From Pseudoxanthomonas mexicana (GTDB lineage Bacteria; Pseudomonadota; Gammaproteobacteria; Xanthomonadales; Xanthomonadaceae), in NCBI RefSeq assembly GCF_010093385.1, contig NZ_PDWV01000023.1, positions 1-54,102 on the forward strand: 54,102 bases of DNA, given 5' to 3'. The position numbers were made by a program, and so were the translations under genes. The notes under the pieces were generated by a model, which worked only from the letters and a program-made list of their open reading frames with translations, searched no databases and was not told where the DNA came from. Position 1 is the first letter of the stretch. Each line of letters begins with the position of its first letter. Positions 16,098-25,476 of the stretch are shown here, one piece after another.

Positions 16098-19000
16098 ATG
16101 TATACGTCTTCGAACCGCCCGTCGGGCCGTCGCCCTGCCGCCGCATTCGCGCTTCTGCTGTTCGCGCTGGCGCTGTTCTGGCCGGCGCTGGCGTGGGCGC
16201 AGAGCTCCACGTACTGCCCGACGCCGTTGACGGCCACGGTGGCGTGGGGCGGCTCGGCGAATGTCGACGTTACGGGATGCCAAAGTGGTTTTGGCGGCGT
16301 AAGTGGCCCGTTCGCACCGTTCGCGCAGCACGGCACCGTGACCCTGGGCCCAGCCACCGGGGGACCGCAATCGCTCACCTACGCGCACAACGGCAGCACG
16401 CCCGTCGGCGGCGGCGCCGACGTCATCTGGCTGGAGGACGACGAGGGCGGCACGGTGCGTGTCGACATCACGATCAGCGCCCCGACGTCCGCAATCACCG
16501 TTTCTCCGGCGACCCTGCCGACCCTGACCGCCGGCACGCCCTTCAGCCAGACCCTGACGTCCAGCGGTGGCACGAGTCCCTATACCTACGTGCTGGAATC
16601 GGGGCCGCTGCCGGTCGGCCTCAGCCTGACCGGTGGCGGCGTGCTCAGCGGCACACCCACCCAGCGCGGTGGCTACAGCTTCAGCGTCCGCTCCACCGAT
16701 TCGACCGCGCCGACGGCCGACACCGTCGTCAAGAGCTACACCGGCACGGTGCAGAACCCGACACTCACCCTGACCACGCCCAGCGGCACCGCGATCCAGG
16801 GCGCGCCCTTCTCGCAGACCCTTTCCACCACCGGTGGCGTCGCGCCGCACACCTACCAGCTCGAGACCGGCTCCTTCCCCGCCGGCATCAGCATTTCCAG
16901 CGCCGGCGTCGTCAGCGGCACCACCGCCGCGGCGCCGGGCAACTACCCGGTCACGCTGCGCGTGACCGACGCCAGCACCGGCCCCGGCGTCTACTTCGAA
17001 CTCGAGAGCTACACCCTCACCGTCAGCCCGCCGCCGAGCGTCTCCATCGCGGTGTCGCCGGCGTCGGTCAGCGAAGATGGTGCGACCAACCTGACCTACA
17101 CGGTTACCCGCAGCCTCAACCTGACGTCGCCGACGACGGTCAACATCACCACCTCCGGCACAGCGACCTCCGGCGTCGATTACACCGGAGGCGTCGCCAC
17201 CGTGGTTATCCCGGCCGGCGCGACCACCGCGACGATCACCATCGATCCGACCGTCGATGGCACTGTCGAAGCCGACGAGACCGTGATCCTGACGGTCGCC
17301 GCCGGCACCGGCTATACCGTCGGCGCCCCGGCCAGCGCGACCGGCAACATCCTCAACGACGACGTGCCGAGCGCGACGATCAGCGTGAGTCCAGCGAACG
17401 TCGCAGAAGACGGTGCGCCGAACCTCGTCTACACGGTCTCGCTGAACCAGGCATCGTTCTCCGCGCTCTCGATCAACTACACGATTGGCGGCACTGCGAC
17501 CAATGGCACGGACTACGCGACGATCGCCTCGCCGCTGGTCATTCCGGCGGGCAACACCACCGGCACGATCACCGTCAACCCGACCGCCGATGCCACCATC
17601 GAAGCCAACGAAACCGTCATCCTGACCCTGAATGCCGGTGCCGGCTACACCGTCGGCGTGCCCAACAGCGCCACCGGCACGATCCTCAACGACGACCTGC
17701 CGAACCTGGCGATCAACGACGTCACGGCGAACGAAGGCAATGCCGGCATCCCCAACTTCACCTTCACGGTCAGCCTGAGCGCGCCGGCAGGTCCGGGCGG
17801 CGCGACGTTCGACATCGCCCCCGCCAACGGCTCCGCCACCGCCGGCGTCGACTACGTGACCAGCAGTCTGACCGGCCAGACCATCCCGGCCGGCAGCAGC
17901 ACCTACACCTTCACGGTGCAGGTCAACGGCGACACCGCCAACGAGCCAAGCGAAACCTTCTTCGTCAACGTCACCAACGTGGTGAACGCCGTGGTCGTGG
18001 ACGGCCAGGGCGTGGGTACCGTCGTCAATGACGATCCGCTGCCGAGCCTGTCGATCGACGACGTCAGCGTGGTCGAAGGCAATGCCGGCACGGTCAACGC
18101 GGTGTTCACCGTGACCCTCAGCGCCGCCAGCGGCCAGACCGCCACGGTCCTCTATGCCACGGCCGACGGCACTGCGACCCAGCCGGCGGACTACACCAGC
18201 ACATCCGGCAGCCTGACCTTCACGCCTGGCCAGACCACCCGCACCCTCACCGTGCCGGTGATCGGCGAGACGGTGCCGGAGGCGAACGAGACCTTCTTCG
18301 TCAATCTCAGCGGTGCGGCCAACGCGACGATCAGCGACAACCAGGGCGTGGGCACGATCACCAATGACGATGTCCCGGTGACGGTCAGCCCGGGCACGCT
18401 GCCCAATGGCGCCGTGGCCACCGCCTACAGCCAGACGATCACGGCCAGCGGCGGCACCGGTCCCTACAGCTTCGCGGTCACTGCGGGCGCGTTGCCTGCC
18501 GGCCTGACGCTGTCGGTCGGCGGCGCGCTGACCGGTACCCCGACCGCTGGCGGCAGCTTCAACTTCACCGTCACCGCGACCGACGGCAGTGCGTTCCCCG
18601 GTCCGTTCTCGGGCAGCCAGGCGTACACGCTGACCATCGCCGCACCGACCCTCGCGCTGCCGGCGACCCCCCTGGCCGGCGGCACGCTGGGCACGGCGTA
18701 CTCGGCTGCGATCACCCCGGCCTCGGGCGGCACGGCGCCCTATTCGTACGCCGTCACCGCCGGCGCACTGCCGGGCGGCCTGACGCTCAATGCCTCGACC
18801 GGTGCCGTCTCCGGCACGCCGAGCGCGCTGGGCACCTTCAACTTCAGCATCACCGCCACCGACAGCAGTACCGGCACGGGGCCGTACACGGCCACCCAGG
18901 CTTACGCGATCACCGTGATCGACGAGCCGCCGACGGGTGGCAGCTCGTCGCTGACCCTGGCCTACAACGCCCCGGCCACGAACGTGCCGCTGACGCTCAG

Positions 19001-21965
19001 CGGCGGTGCGCCCACGTCGCTGGCCATCGGCACGCCGCCCGCGAACGGTACTGCCATCGTCAGCGGCACCACCATCACCTACCAGCCGAACGCCGGGTAC
19101 GCAGGGCCTGACAGCTTCACCTACACCGCCACCAACAGCGGCGGCACGTCGGCGCCCGCAACCGTGAGCGTGACGGTGCAGGATGCGGTGATCACCATCA
19201 CCGCCAGCGGCGGATTCGCCGCCACGGTGGCCGCGCCGTACACGCAGACTTTCACCTTCAACGGCGGCACACCGCCGTGGAGCGGCTACCAGGTCACCAA
19301 CCTGCCGGCCGGCGTGGCCATCACCGGCACCACCGCGAACACCGTGACGATCTCCGGCACGCCGACGCAGGCGGGCACGTTCAACCTCAACGTGTCGGCG
19401 ACCGACGGCAGCACCGGCAACGGTCCCTACACCGTGGGCCAGGCGTTCACGCTGACGGTGGCCGGACCGACGCTGACGCTGACTCCGGCATCACCTGCAC
19501 TGAATGCCACCTACGCGACGGCATTCACCCAGGCGTTCTCGACCACAGGCGGCGTGGGGCCCTACACCTATGCCGTGAGCGGTACGCTGCCGGCAGGCGT
19601 GAGCCTGAGCGGCGCTACCCTTTCCGGCACGCCCACGGCGCCCGGCAGCTACAGCTTCACCATCACCGCGACCGATGCAGGTGCAAGTGGTGTCGGCGCT
19701 CCTTTCACCCCCAGCCGCGCGTACACGCTGGAGGTGGCAGCCCCGACATTGACGTTGCCGCCCGCGACGCTGCCCGCCTCGACCGCGGGCACGGTGTACA
19801 CCCAGGCGTTGTCGGCCAGTGGAGGCGTTGCTCCGTATTCGTTTGCGCTCTCCGCCGGTACCCTGCCGGCCGGACTGACCCTGACCGGTTCGGGCACGCT
19901 CTCGGGTACGCCAACCGAATCGGGGACGTTCAACGTGTCCGTCACGGCCACGGACACCTACGGTCAGGCCGTGACCCGCGCGTATGCGCTCGACGTGGCG
20001 CAACCCACGCTCGCGCTGGCGCCCGGCGGCGGCGCGTTGCCCAACGCTACGGCCGGCGTGGCATTCAGCCAGTCGCTGGTGGTGAGCGGCGGTATCGCGC
20101 CCTACACGGCGACCCTCAGCGGTACGCTTCCGACGGGCGTCACCTTCAATCCCGCCACGCTGGCATTCGCCGGTACACCGACCCAGTCCGGCACCTTCAC
20201 GTTCGACGTGACGGCGACGGACAGCACCGGCGGTACGCCCGGCACCGTGACGGCCACGTATTCGCTGACCGTCCTGGTGCCGACGCTCTCGCTGTCGCCG
20301 GAAACGGTGCAGGGCGCAACGGCGGGCGTGACCTATGCGCAGGCCTTCGTTGCCACGGGAGGCGTCGCTCCTTACCAGTACACACTGGGCGCGGGCACCC
20401 TGCCGGCAGGTCTGACGCTCGACGTTTCCACCGGCCAGCTTGCGGGCACGCCGACCGAAGCGGGCAGCTTCGACTTCAGCATCACCGCCACCGACAGCAC
20501 GATCGGTACCGCCGCGTCCGTGACGCGCGCGTACACGCTGGCCATCTCGGCCCCGACGATCGTGGTGGATCCCGACACGCTGCCGACCGCGCTGCAGTCG
20601 GTGGAGTACACGCAAGCCTTGTCCGCCCGCGGCGGCACCGCGCCGTACACGTTCACGCTGGATGCGGGCACGCTGCCGACCGGCATGACGCTGACGGCCG
20701 AGGGTGCGCTGTCGGGCACGCCGACCGCGACCGGCAGCTTCGAGGTGACCATCCGCGCCACCGACGCGCTGGGTTTCAGCGGCACGCGAGCCTATGCCCT
20801 CACCGTGATCGCACGCCCCGACCCGACGCGTGACCCGGAAGTGCGCGGACTGCTGGAAGCGCAGGCCGAAGCGACGCGTCGCTTCGCCGCAGGCCAGATC
20901 GCCAACTTCCAGCAGCGTCTGGAGCAGCTGCATGGCGGCGCGACGGCGGAAGGCATGCGCAACGGCGTGTCGTTCACCACCCGCGAACGGTGCCAGGACA
21001 ACCGTGCCTACACGGACCTAGATGCCTGCGGTGCCAGCGCGCGCGCCGCCGATGCCAGGCGGAACGCGGCGGGCGAGCAGCGCCTGTCCGGCGGCGCCAG
21101 TCCGGATGAGGAAGGGACGGCCTCGCAGGCGGATGCCGCCGCATTCGGCTTCTGGACCGGGGGCACGCTGCGCTCGGGCAATTTCGACGGACGCGCCGGC
21201 AGCAACAGCCTGGGTTTCGAAACCGAAGGCGTGAGCGCCGGCGCCGACCGCCGCTTCCGTCCGGACTTCGTGGCGGGCTTGGGCTTCGGTTACGGTCAGG
21301 ACAGCACGGCGATCGGCAACAACGGCACCCAGCTCGATGGCAAGGCGTGGACGCTGGCGATGTACGGCAGCTATCACCCCGGCGAGCGCCTGTTCGTCGA
21401 TGGCCTGCTGGGCTACCAGCGCCTGTCGTACGACCTGGAACGCTTCGTCACCGCCAACGACGGCCGTGTCCGCGGTTCGCGCGATGGCGACCAGTGGTTC
21501 GCGTCGCTGTCCATCGGTACCGACCTCACGCGCGGTGCCGCGCAGCTGACGCCCTATGCACGCGTGGACGCGATGCGGGCCACGCTGGATCCGTACACGG
21601 AGCGCGGCGATGCCATCTATGCGCTGACCTACGGCGAACAGGACGTGGACACCACCACCGGCAACATCGGCCTGCGCATGGCGTTCCGCCGCAACGCGAC
21701 CTGGGGTGCGTTCTCGCCGCAGGCGCGCCTGGAGTACCAGCACGACTTCACGGCGGACAGCCGCACGTTCATGCAGTACGCCGACCTGCTGGGCCCGACC
21801 TATGCGACCTCGGTCAGCGGCTACGACCGCAGCCGGTTCATGCTGGGGCTGGGCGTGCTGTTCGACTTCGGCGCGTACTCGCTGCAGGTCGACTACCGCG
21901 GCGTGGTGGGCAGCAGCGACCAGCGCGACAACGCCCTGCAGGTGATGTTCCAGGCAGGCCGGTGA
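16098..21965 (+). CDS. Giant Ig-repeat autotransporter adhesin (He_PIG and Calx-beta repeats)
   Basis: 1955 residues. A signal peptide ends near AWA-Q (cut after about residue 34). A Cys-containing N-terminal beta domain (40-130) follows, then two He_PIG-type Ig repeats (130-312), four Calx-beta repeats each ending in a variant of NDD (315-760), and a long run of about eight more He_PIG repeats (760-1575) with one Big_9-like unit around 950-1030 (YQPNAGYAGPDSFTYTATNS). Repeats carry motifs such as GTLPAGLTL and LSGTPT. A helical linker (1575-1680) leads to a C-terminal autotransporter beta-barrel (about 1680-1955, from FGFWTGGTLRSG). The ATG at 16098 has AGGGGA upstream and starts the signal peptide. 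A role in surface attachment is inferred from architecture. The amine oxidase gene follows after 47 bases. Confidence 0.92.
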   Translation: MYTSSNRPSGRRPAAAFALLLFALALFWPALAWAQSSTYCPTPLTATVAWGGSANVDVTGCQSGFGGVSGPFAPFAQHGTVTLGPATGGPQSLTYAHNGSTPVGGGADVIWLEDDEGGTVRVDITISAPTSAITVSPATLPTLTAGTPFSQTLTSSGGTSPYTYVLESGPLPVGLSLTGGGVLSGTPTQRGGYSFSVRSTDSTAPTADTVVKSYTGTVQNPTLTLTTPSGTAIQGAPFSQTLSTTGGVAPHTYQLETGSFPAGISISSAGVVSGTTAAAPGNYPVTLRVTDASTGPGVYFELESYTLTVSPPPSVSIAVSPASVSEDGATNLTYTVTRSLNLTSPTTVNITTSGTATSGVDYTGGVATVVIPAGATTATITIDPTVDGTVEADETVILTVAAGTGYTVGAPASATGNILNDDVPSATISVSPANVAEDGAPNLVYTVSLNQASFSALSINYTIGGTATNGTDYATIASPLVIPAGNTTGTITVNPTADATIEANETVILTLNAGAGYTVGVPNSATGTILNDDLPNLAINDVTANEGNAGIPNFTFTVSLSAPAGPGGATFDIAPANGSATAGVDYVTSSLTGQTIPAGSSTYTFTVQVNGDTANEPSETFFVNVTNVVNAVVVDGQGVGTVVNDDPLPSLSIDDVSVVEGNAGTVNAVFTVTLSAASGQTATVLYATADGTATQPADYTSTSGSLTFTPGQTTRTLTVPVIGETVPEANETFFVNLSGAANATISDNQGVGTITNDDVPVTVSPGTLPNGAVATAYSQTITASGGTGPYSFAVTAGALPAGLTLSVGGALTGTPTAGGSFNFTVTATDGSAFPGPFSGSQAYTLTIAAPTLALPATPLAGGTLGTAYSAAITPASGGTAPYSYAVTAGALPGGLTLNASTGAVSGTPSALGTFNFSITATDSSTGTGPYTATQAYAITVIDEPPTGGSSSLTLAYNAPATNVPLTLSGGAPTSLAIGTPPANGTAIVSGTTITYQPNAGYAGPDSFTYTATNSGGTSAPATVSVTVQDAVITITASGGFAATVAAPYTQTFTFNGGTPPWSGYQVTNLPAGVAITGTTANTVTISGTPTQAGTFNLNVSATDGSTGNGPYTVGQAFTLTVAGPTLTLTPASPALNATYATAFTQAFSTTGGVGPYTYAVSGTLPAGVSLSGATLSGTPTAPGSYSFTITATDAGASGVGAPFTPSRAYTLEVAAPTLTLPPATLPASTAGTVYTQALSASGGVAPYSFALSAGTLPAGLTLTGSGTLSGTPTESGTFNVSVTATDTYGQAVTRAYALDVAQPTLALAPGGGALPNATAGVAFSQSLVVSGGIAPYTATLSGTLPTGVTFNPATLAFAGTPTQSGTFTFDVTATDSTGGTPGTVTATYSLTVLVPTLSLSPETVQGATAGVTYAQAFVATGGVAPYQYTLGAGTLPAGLTLDVSTGQLAGTPTEAGSFDFSITATDSTIGTAASVTRAYTLAISAPTIVVDPDTLPTALQSVEYTQALSARGGTAPYTFTLDAGTLPTGMTLTAEGALSGTPTATGSFEVTIRATDALGFSGTRAYALTVIARPDPTRDPEVRGLLEAQAEATRRFAAGQIANFQQRLEQLHGGATAEGMRNGVSFTTRERCQDNRAYTDLDACGASARAADARRNAAGEQRLSGGASPDEEGTASQADAAAFGFWTGGTLRSGNFDGRAGSNSLGFETEGVSAGADRRFRPDFVAGLGFGYGQDSTAIGNNGTQLDGKAWTLAMYGSYHPGERLFVDGLLGYQRLSYDLERFVTANDGRVRGSRDGDQWFASLSIGTDLTRGAAQLTPYARVDAMRATLDPYTERGDAIYALTYGEQDVDTTTGNIGLRMAFRRNATWGAFSPQARLEYQHDFTADSRTFMQYADLLGPTYATSVSGYDRSRFMLGLGVLFDFGAYSLQVDYRGVVGSSDQRDNALQVMFQAGR

Positions 21966-22012
21966 TGCTGAGCGCACCGGCCCGCGAAACCCTGACCAAG
22001 GAATAGACGGAC

Positions 22013-23635
22013 ATGACACGTTCTGACTGGATGGCCCAGGTACTGCGATTGGCCCGCATCGGCCAGACATGCGCACGCACCGGCGAGGAGGTGGGCGAAG
22101 CCGTGGCCCGCGGCACGCCCGACAGCCAGGACCGCCGCCGCCTGATGCAGGCGGCCGTGGGCGGCGTCGCGGCAGCAGGGCTCGGCGCGATGGCGCCGCC
22201 CCTGCTCGCCGCCACCGCACAGGACGCGCGCGCCGTGTATGCGCGCCTGACCAACACGCGCGGGGTGGCCGTCGTGGGCGCAGGCCTGGCCGGCCTGGCC
22301 TGCGCGACCGAACTGACCCGTCTTGGCGTGCCGGCGAAGGTGTTCGAATCGGCCCAACGCGTCGGCGGTCGCTGCTGGTCGGCCCGCAACGTGTTCCCGG
22401 GTCAGGTGGCCGAACGCGGCGCCGAGTTCATCGGCAGCTCCCATCACGCCATGCTGGGCTACGCGCGCGCGCTGGGCTTACCGCTGGAGGCGGTCGACGG
22501 CGGCGGCGGCCGCAGCACCTTCCACCTCTTCGCCGGCCAGCGTCATAGCGATGCGGAGATCGCGGACGAGTTCCGTGCGTTCGCCGATTTCATCCGCGAA
22601 GACCTGGAGCCATTGGGTGCACCGCACGCGGAACGCTTCTGCGCACGCGCCGAAGCGCTCGACTTCATGACGCTGGACGAATACCTCACGCTGTACGGCG
22701 CCAGCGGCCTGCTGCGCAGCGTGCTGGGCAATGCCTTCCTGGGCGAGTTCGGCAGCGACCTGGACGAAGTCAGCGCGCTGGCTTTCCTGCGTTTCGTCTA
22801 CGGCGACCGGCGTAGCAAGTTTGCCCTGCAGGGCACCGGCGAATCGCTGCGCGTGGTCGGCGGCAACGACCTGATCGCCACCGGACTGGCGCAGAAGCTG
22901 CCGCAGCCGGTGCAGCTGGGCCACCGGCTGGTGGCCGTGACCCGCCGCCTGGGCGGCACGGTGCGGCTGACGTTCGACCTGCGCGGCAAGTACGTGCAGC
23001 GCGATTTCGATGCCGTGGTGCTGGCGATGCCTTTCAGCGTGCTGCGCGACGTGGAAATGCGTGGCGTGGAGATGTCGGCGTGGAAGCGCCAGGCGATCGA
23101 CAAATCGGAGATGGGCGACAGCAGCCGGCTACTCGTCGGGTTCTCGCGCCCGTACTGGCGCGAAGCCGGCGCCAGCGGCAGCGGCAAAGCGGACCTGCCG
23201 AACCTCCAGAATGCGTGGGAAACCAATCCCTCGCGTGCCGGTCGGGCCGGTGCCGTCATCGCGCACCAGGTGGGCGGCCAGGCCGCACGCAGCCTGCTGC
23301 CCGCCAGCCTGCAGATGGATGCGGTGGGCTTCGTGGCGTCGCTGGAGGAAGTGCTGCCCGGCGCGATGCAGGCGGTCTCGCGCGATCGCCGCGGCAGGAT
23401 CCTCGCCACCAGCCAGAACTGGAGCACCGATCCCAACAGCCGCGGCGCCTTCCCGCGGCCGCAGCCGGGCTACTTCACCCGCATCGCGCACGCGGAAGCC
23501 GGTGCCGTGGACAACCTGCTGTTCGCCGGCGACCACACCAGCAGCTTCTACGAATGGCAGGGCTTCATGGAAGGCGCAGTGCTGTCGGGCCTGCGTGCGG
23601 CCGGCGAGGCCAGCACGCTGTTCCGCGGCGGCTGA
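22013..23635 (+). CDS. Flavin monoamine oxidase family protein, Tat-exported
   Basis: 540 residues. A twin-arginine signal lies unusually far in (RRRLMQAAVGGVAAAGLGAM, about residues 42-61, cut near LLAAT). The FAD dinucleotide motif is VVGAGLAGLACATELTRLG (about 83-101), followed by VGGRCWSARNVFPGQVAERG. The C-terminal flavin motif is LLFAGDHTSSFYEWQGFMEG. The family oxidises primary amines to aldehyde, ammonia and peroxide; the substrate is unknown. AAGGA precedes the ATG. It is probably co-transcribed with the autotransporter, placing a periplasmic, possibly peroxide- or crosslink-forming enzyme beside a surface adhesin. Confidence 0.9.
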   Translation: MTRSDWMAQVLRLARIGQTCARTGEEVGEAVARGTPDSQDRRRLMQAAVGGVAAAGLGAMAPPLLAATAQDARAVYARLTNTRGVAVVGAGLAGLACATELTRLGVPAKVFESAQRVGGRCWSARNVFPGQVAERGAEFIGSSHHAMLGYARALGLPLEAVDGGGGRSTFHLFAGQRHSDAEIADEFRAFADFIREDLEPLGAPHAERFCARAEALDFMTLDEYLTLYGASGLLRSVLGNAFLGEFGSDLDEVSALAFLRFVYGDRRSKFALQGTGESLRVVGGNDLIATGLAQKLPQPVQLGHRLVAVTRRLGGTVRLTFDLRGKYVQRDFDAVVLAMPFSVLRDVEMRGVEMSAWKRQAIDKSEMGDSSRLLVGFSRPYWREAGASGSGKADLPNLQNAWETNPSRAGRAGAVIAHQVGGQAARSLLPASLQMDAVGFVASLEEVLPGAMQAVSRDRRGRILATSQNWSTDPNSRGAFPRPQPGYFTRIAHAEAGAVDNLLFAGDHTSSFYEWQGFMEGAVLSGLRAAGEASTLFRGG

Positions 23636-23725
23636 GGCCGGGCCCACGCCGGCGGAGGGCGCTGGGCGGGCACGGGACGGACGGGCTTTCCGTTATCCTG
23701 CCCGTCCCCCGTCCGAAGCCCGCCC

Positions 23726-24520
23726 ATGACCGACCTGCTCGCCGCGCTGCTGCTCGGCATCCTCGAAGGCCTGACCGAATTCCTGCCCATCTCCAGCACG
23801 GGCCACCTGCTGATCGCGCAGCACTGGCTGGGCCAGCGCTCGGACTTCTTCAATATCGTCATCCAGGCTGGCGCGATCCTGGCCACCACGCTGGTGTTCC
23901 GCCGGCGCATCTGGGAACTGGCCACCGGCTGGCGCGACGACGCCACCCGCGACTACGCGCTCAAGCTGGCGGTGGCCTTCCTGGTGACCGCCCTCGTCGG
24001 CCTGCCGGTGCGGCTGGCCGGTTGGGAACTGCCCGAGACCGTCACCCCGGTGGCGTGGGCACTGATCCTGGGCGGCGTGTGGATGCTGGCGGCGGAGCAC
24101 TTCGCCGAGAAGCGCGGCGACGTGGCCGACATCACGTGGAAAGTGGCGGTGCTGGTGGGGCTGGCGCAGGTGGTGGCCGGCGTCTTCCCGGGCACCTCGC
24201 GCTCGGCGGCGGCCATCTTCATGGCGATGCTGGCCGGCACCAGCCGGCGCTCGTCGGCGGCGGAGTTCGTGTTCCTGGTCGGCATCCCCACCATGTTCGC
24301 GGCCAGCGGCTATGCGTTCCTCGAACTGGTGAAGGACGATGCGCTGGGCAGCGAGAACTGGGGCGAAGTGGCCCTGGCCTTCGTCGCCGCCACCGCCACC
24401 GGCTTCGTGGTGGTGAAATGGCTGCTGGGTTTCATCAAGGCCCATCGCTTCACCGGATTCGCGCTCTACCGCATCGTGCTGGGCGCGCTGCTGCTGTTGC
24501 TGATGCCGGCCGGCAGCTGA
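23726..24520 (+). CDS. uppP: Undecaprenyl-diphosphate phosphatase UppP (BacA)
   Basis: 264 residues, an integral membrane protein with the two family motifs: EGLTEFLPISSTGHLLI near the N-terminus and VFPGTSRSAAAIFMAMLAG around residues 153-171. It dephosphorylates undecaprenyl pyrophosphate at the inner membrane, recycling the lipid carrier for peptidoglycan and other wall polymers, and confers bacitracin tolerance when abundant. A TTATCC element about 35 bases before the ATG may be its -10. Monocistronic by appearance; the following lipoprotein gene has its own ribosome site. Confidence 0.96.
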   Translation: MTDLLAALLLGILEGLTEFLPISSTGHLLIAQHWLGQRSDFFNIVIQAGAILATTLVFRRRIWELATGWRDDATRDYALKLAVAFLVTALVGLPVRLAGWELPETVTPVAWALILGGVWMLAAEHFAEKRGDVADITWKVAVLVGLAQVVAGVFPGTSRSAAAIFMAMLAGTSRRSSAAEFVFLVGIPTMFAASGYAFLELVKDDALGSENWGEVALAFVAATATGFVVVKWLLGFIKAHRFTGFALYRIVLGALLLLLMPAGS

Positions 24521-24590
24521 GCCCGGCCCGGTCTTCACCCCGTTCCGACCCCTCGCGCGTTTGCATAAGCCACCCCTGACGGAGGACGTC

Positions 24591-25415
24591 ATGAAACGAC
24601 TGCTGCTGCTTGCCCTTCCCCTGGCCCTGGCCGGCTGCCCCAAGCCCGCGGAACAGGCCGCCACCCCGGCGGCACCGGCATCGGCCCCGGCACCTGAAAC
24701 ACCCGCACCCTCGTCCGTCGACGCGCCTGCGCTGCTCCCGCAGTACCACTGGCGACTCACGGATGCGAACGACGCGCAGGGCAAGCGCATCGACGCCCTG
24801 TTCGCGCGCGCCGACAAGCCCGTGCAGCTCGATTTCAGGGACGGCCGCCTGGGCGTGTCCAACACCTGCAACCGCATGGGGGGCAGCTACACCCTGTCGG
24901 CCACCAGCCTCACCATCGGCCGCCTGGCCTCCACCCTGATGGCCTGCACCGACAGCGCCCTGATGGCGCTGGACCAGGAAGTGGGCAAGCGGCTGGAAGG
25001 AACGCTGAAGCTCGCCGCGACGCAGGACGATGCGGCCCGGCTGACGCTCACCACGGCGACCGGCGACACGCTGGTGTTCACCGGCGACCCGACCGCCGAA
25101 ACCCGCTATGGCGGCGCCGGCGAGCGCGTGTTCCTGGAAGTGGCGGCCGAGACCAGGCCCTGCAGCCACCCGCTGATCCCCGACAAGCAATGCCTGCAGG
25201 TGCGCGAGATCCAGTACGACGACAAGGGCCTGAAGGTCGGTACGCCCGGCGCATTCGAGCACTTCTACGACAGCATCGAGGGCTACACGCACGAGCCCGG
25301 CATCCGCAACGTGCTGCGCGTGGACCGCTACACCGTGAAGAACCCGCCTGCCGATGCATCGTCCAGCGCCTACGTACTGGACATGGTGGTGGAGTCGGCG
25401 AACGAGAAGAAATGA
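24591..25415 (+). CDS. META and DUF4377 domain lipoprotein
   Basis: 274 residues. A lipoprotein signal ends ALPLALAGC (Cys16), followed by an Ala/Pro-rich tether to about residue 45. A META (HslJ-like) domain covers about 50-165 (YHWRLTDA, LGVSNTCNRMGGSYTLS, LASTLMACTDSALMALD). The C-terminal part (about 180-274) matches DUF4377 (TRPCSHPLIPDKQCLQVREI, FEHFYDSIEGYTHEPGI, LDMVVES). The META family is linked to heat- and novobiocin-tolerance phenotypes in enteric bacteria; the molecular role is unknown. GGAGG lies before the ATG at 24591. Confidence 0.88.
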   Translation: MKRLLLLALPLALAGCPKPAEQAATPAAPASAPAPETPAPSSVDAPALLPQYHWRLTDANDAQGKRIDALFARADKPVQLDFRDGRLGVSNTCNRMGGSYTLSATSLTIGRLASTLMACTDSALMALDQEVGKRLEGTLKLAATQDDAARLTLTTATGDTLVFTGDPTAETRYGGAGERVFLEVAAETRPCSHPLIPDKQCLQVREIQYDDKGLKVGTPGAFEHFYDSIEGYTHEPGIRNVLRVDRYTVKNPPADASSSAYVLDMVVESANEKK

Positions 25416-25476
25416 TGCCGCCGGCGGTGGCCGCGTCGCCGCTATAGTGGCGCGCCACCGTAGCCCACGCACCCCG

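Noticed and set aside
19491-20933. A 480-residue open frame antisense to the autotransporter
   Set aside because: It mirrors the repeats of the real gene on the other strand, is Arg/Gly rich without a fold, and has no ribosome site. High GC creates many such frames.
16098-21965. The repeat array as a possible frameshift-prone or collapsed assembly region
   Set aside because: The repeats are well diverged at the DNA level and the frame is open over its full length, so collapse is not indicated.
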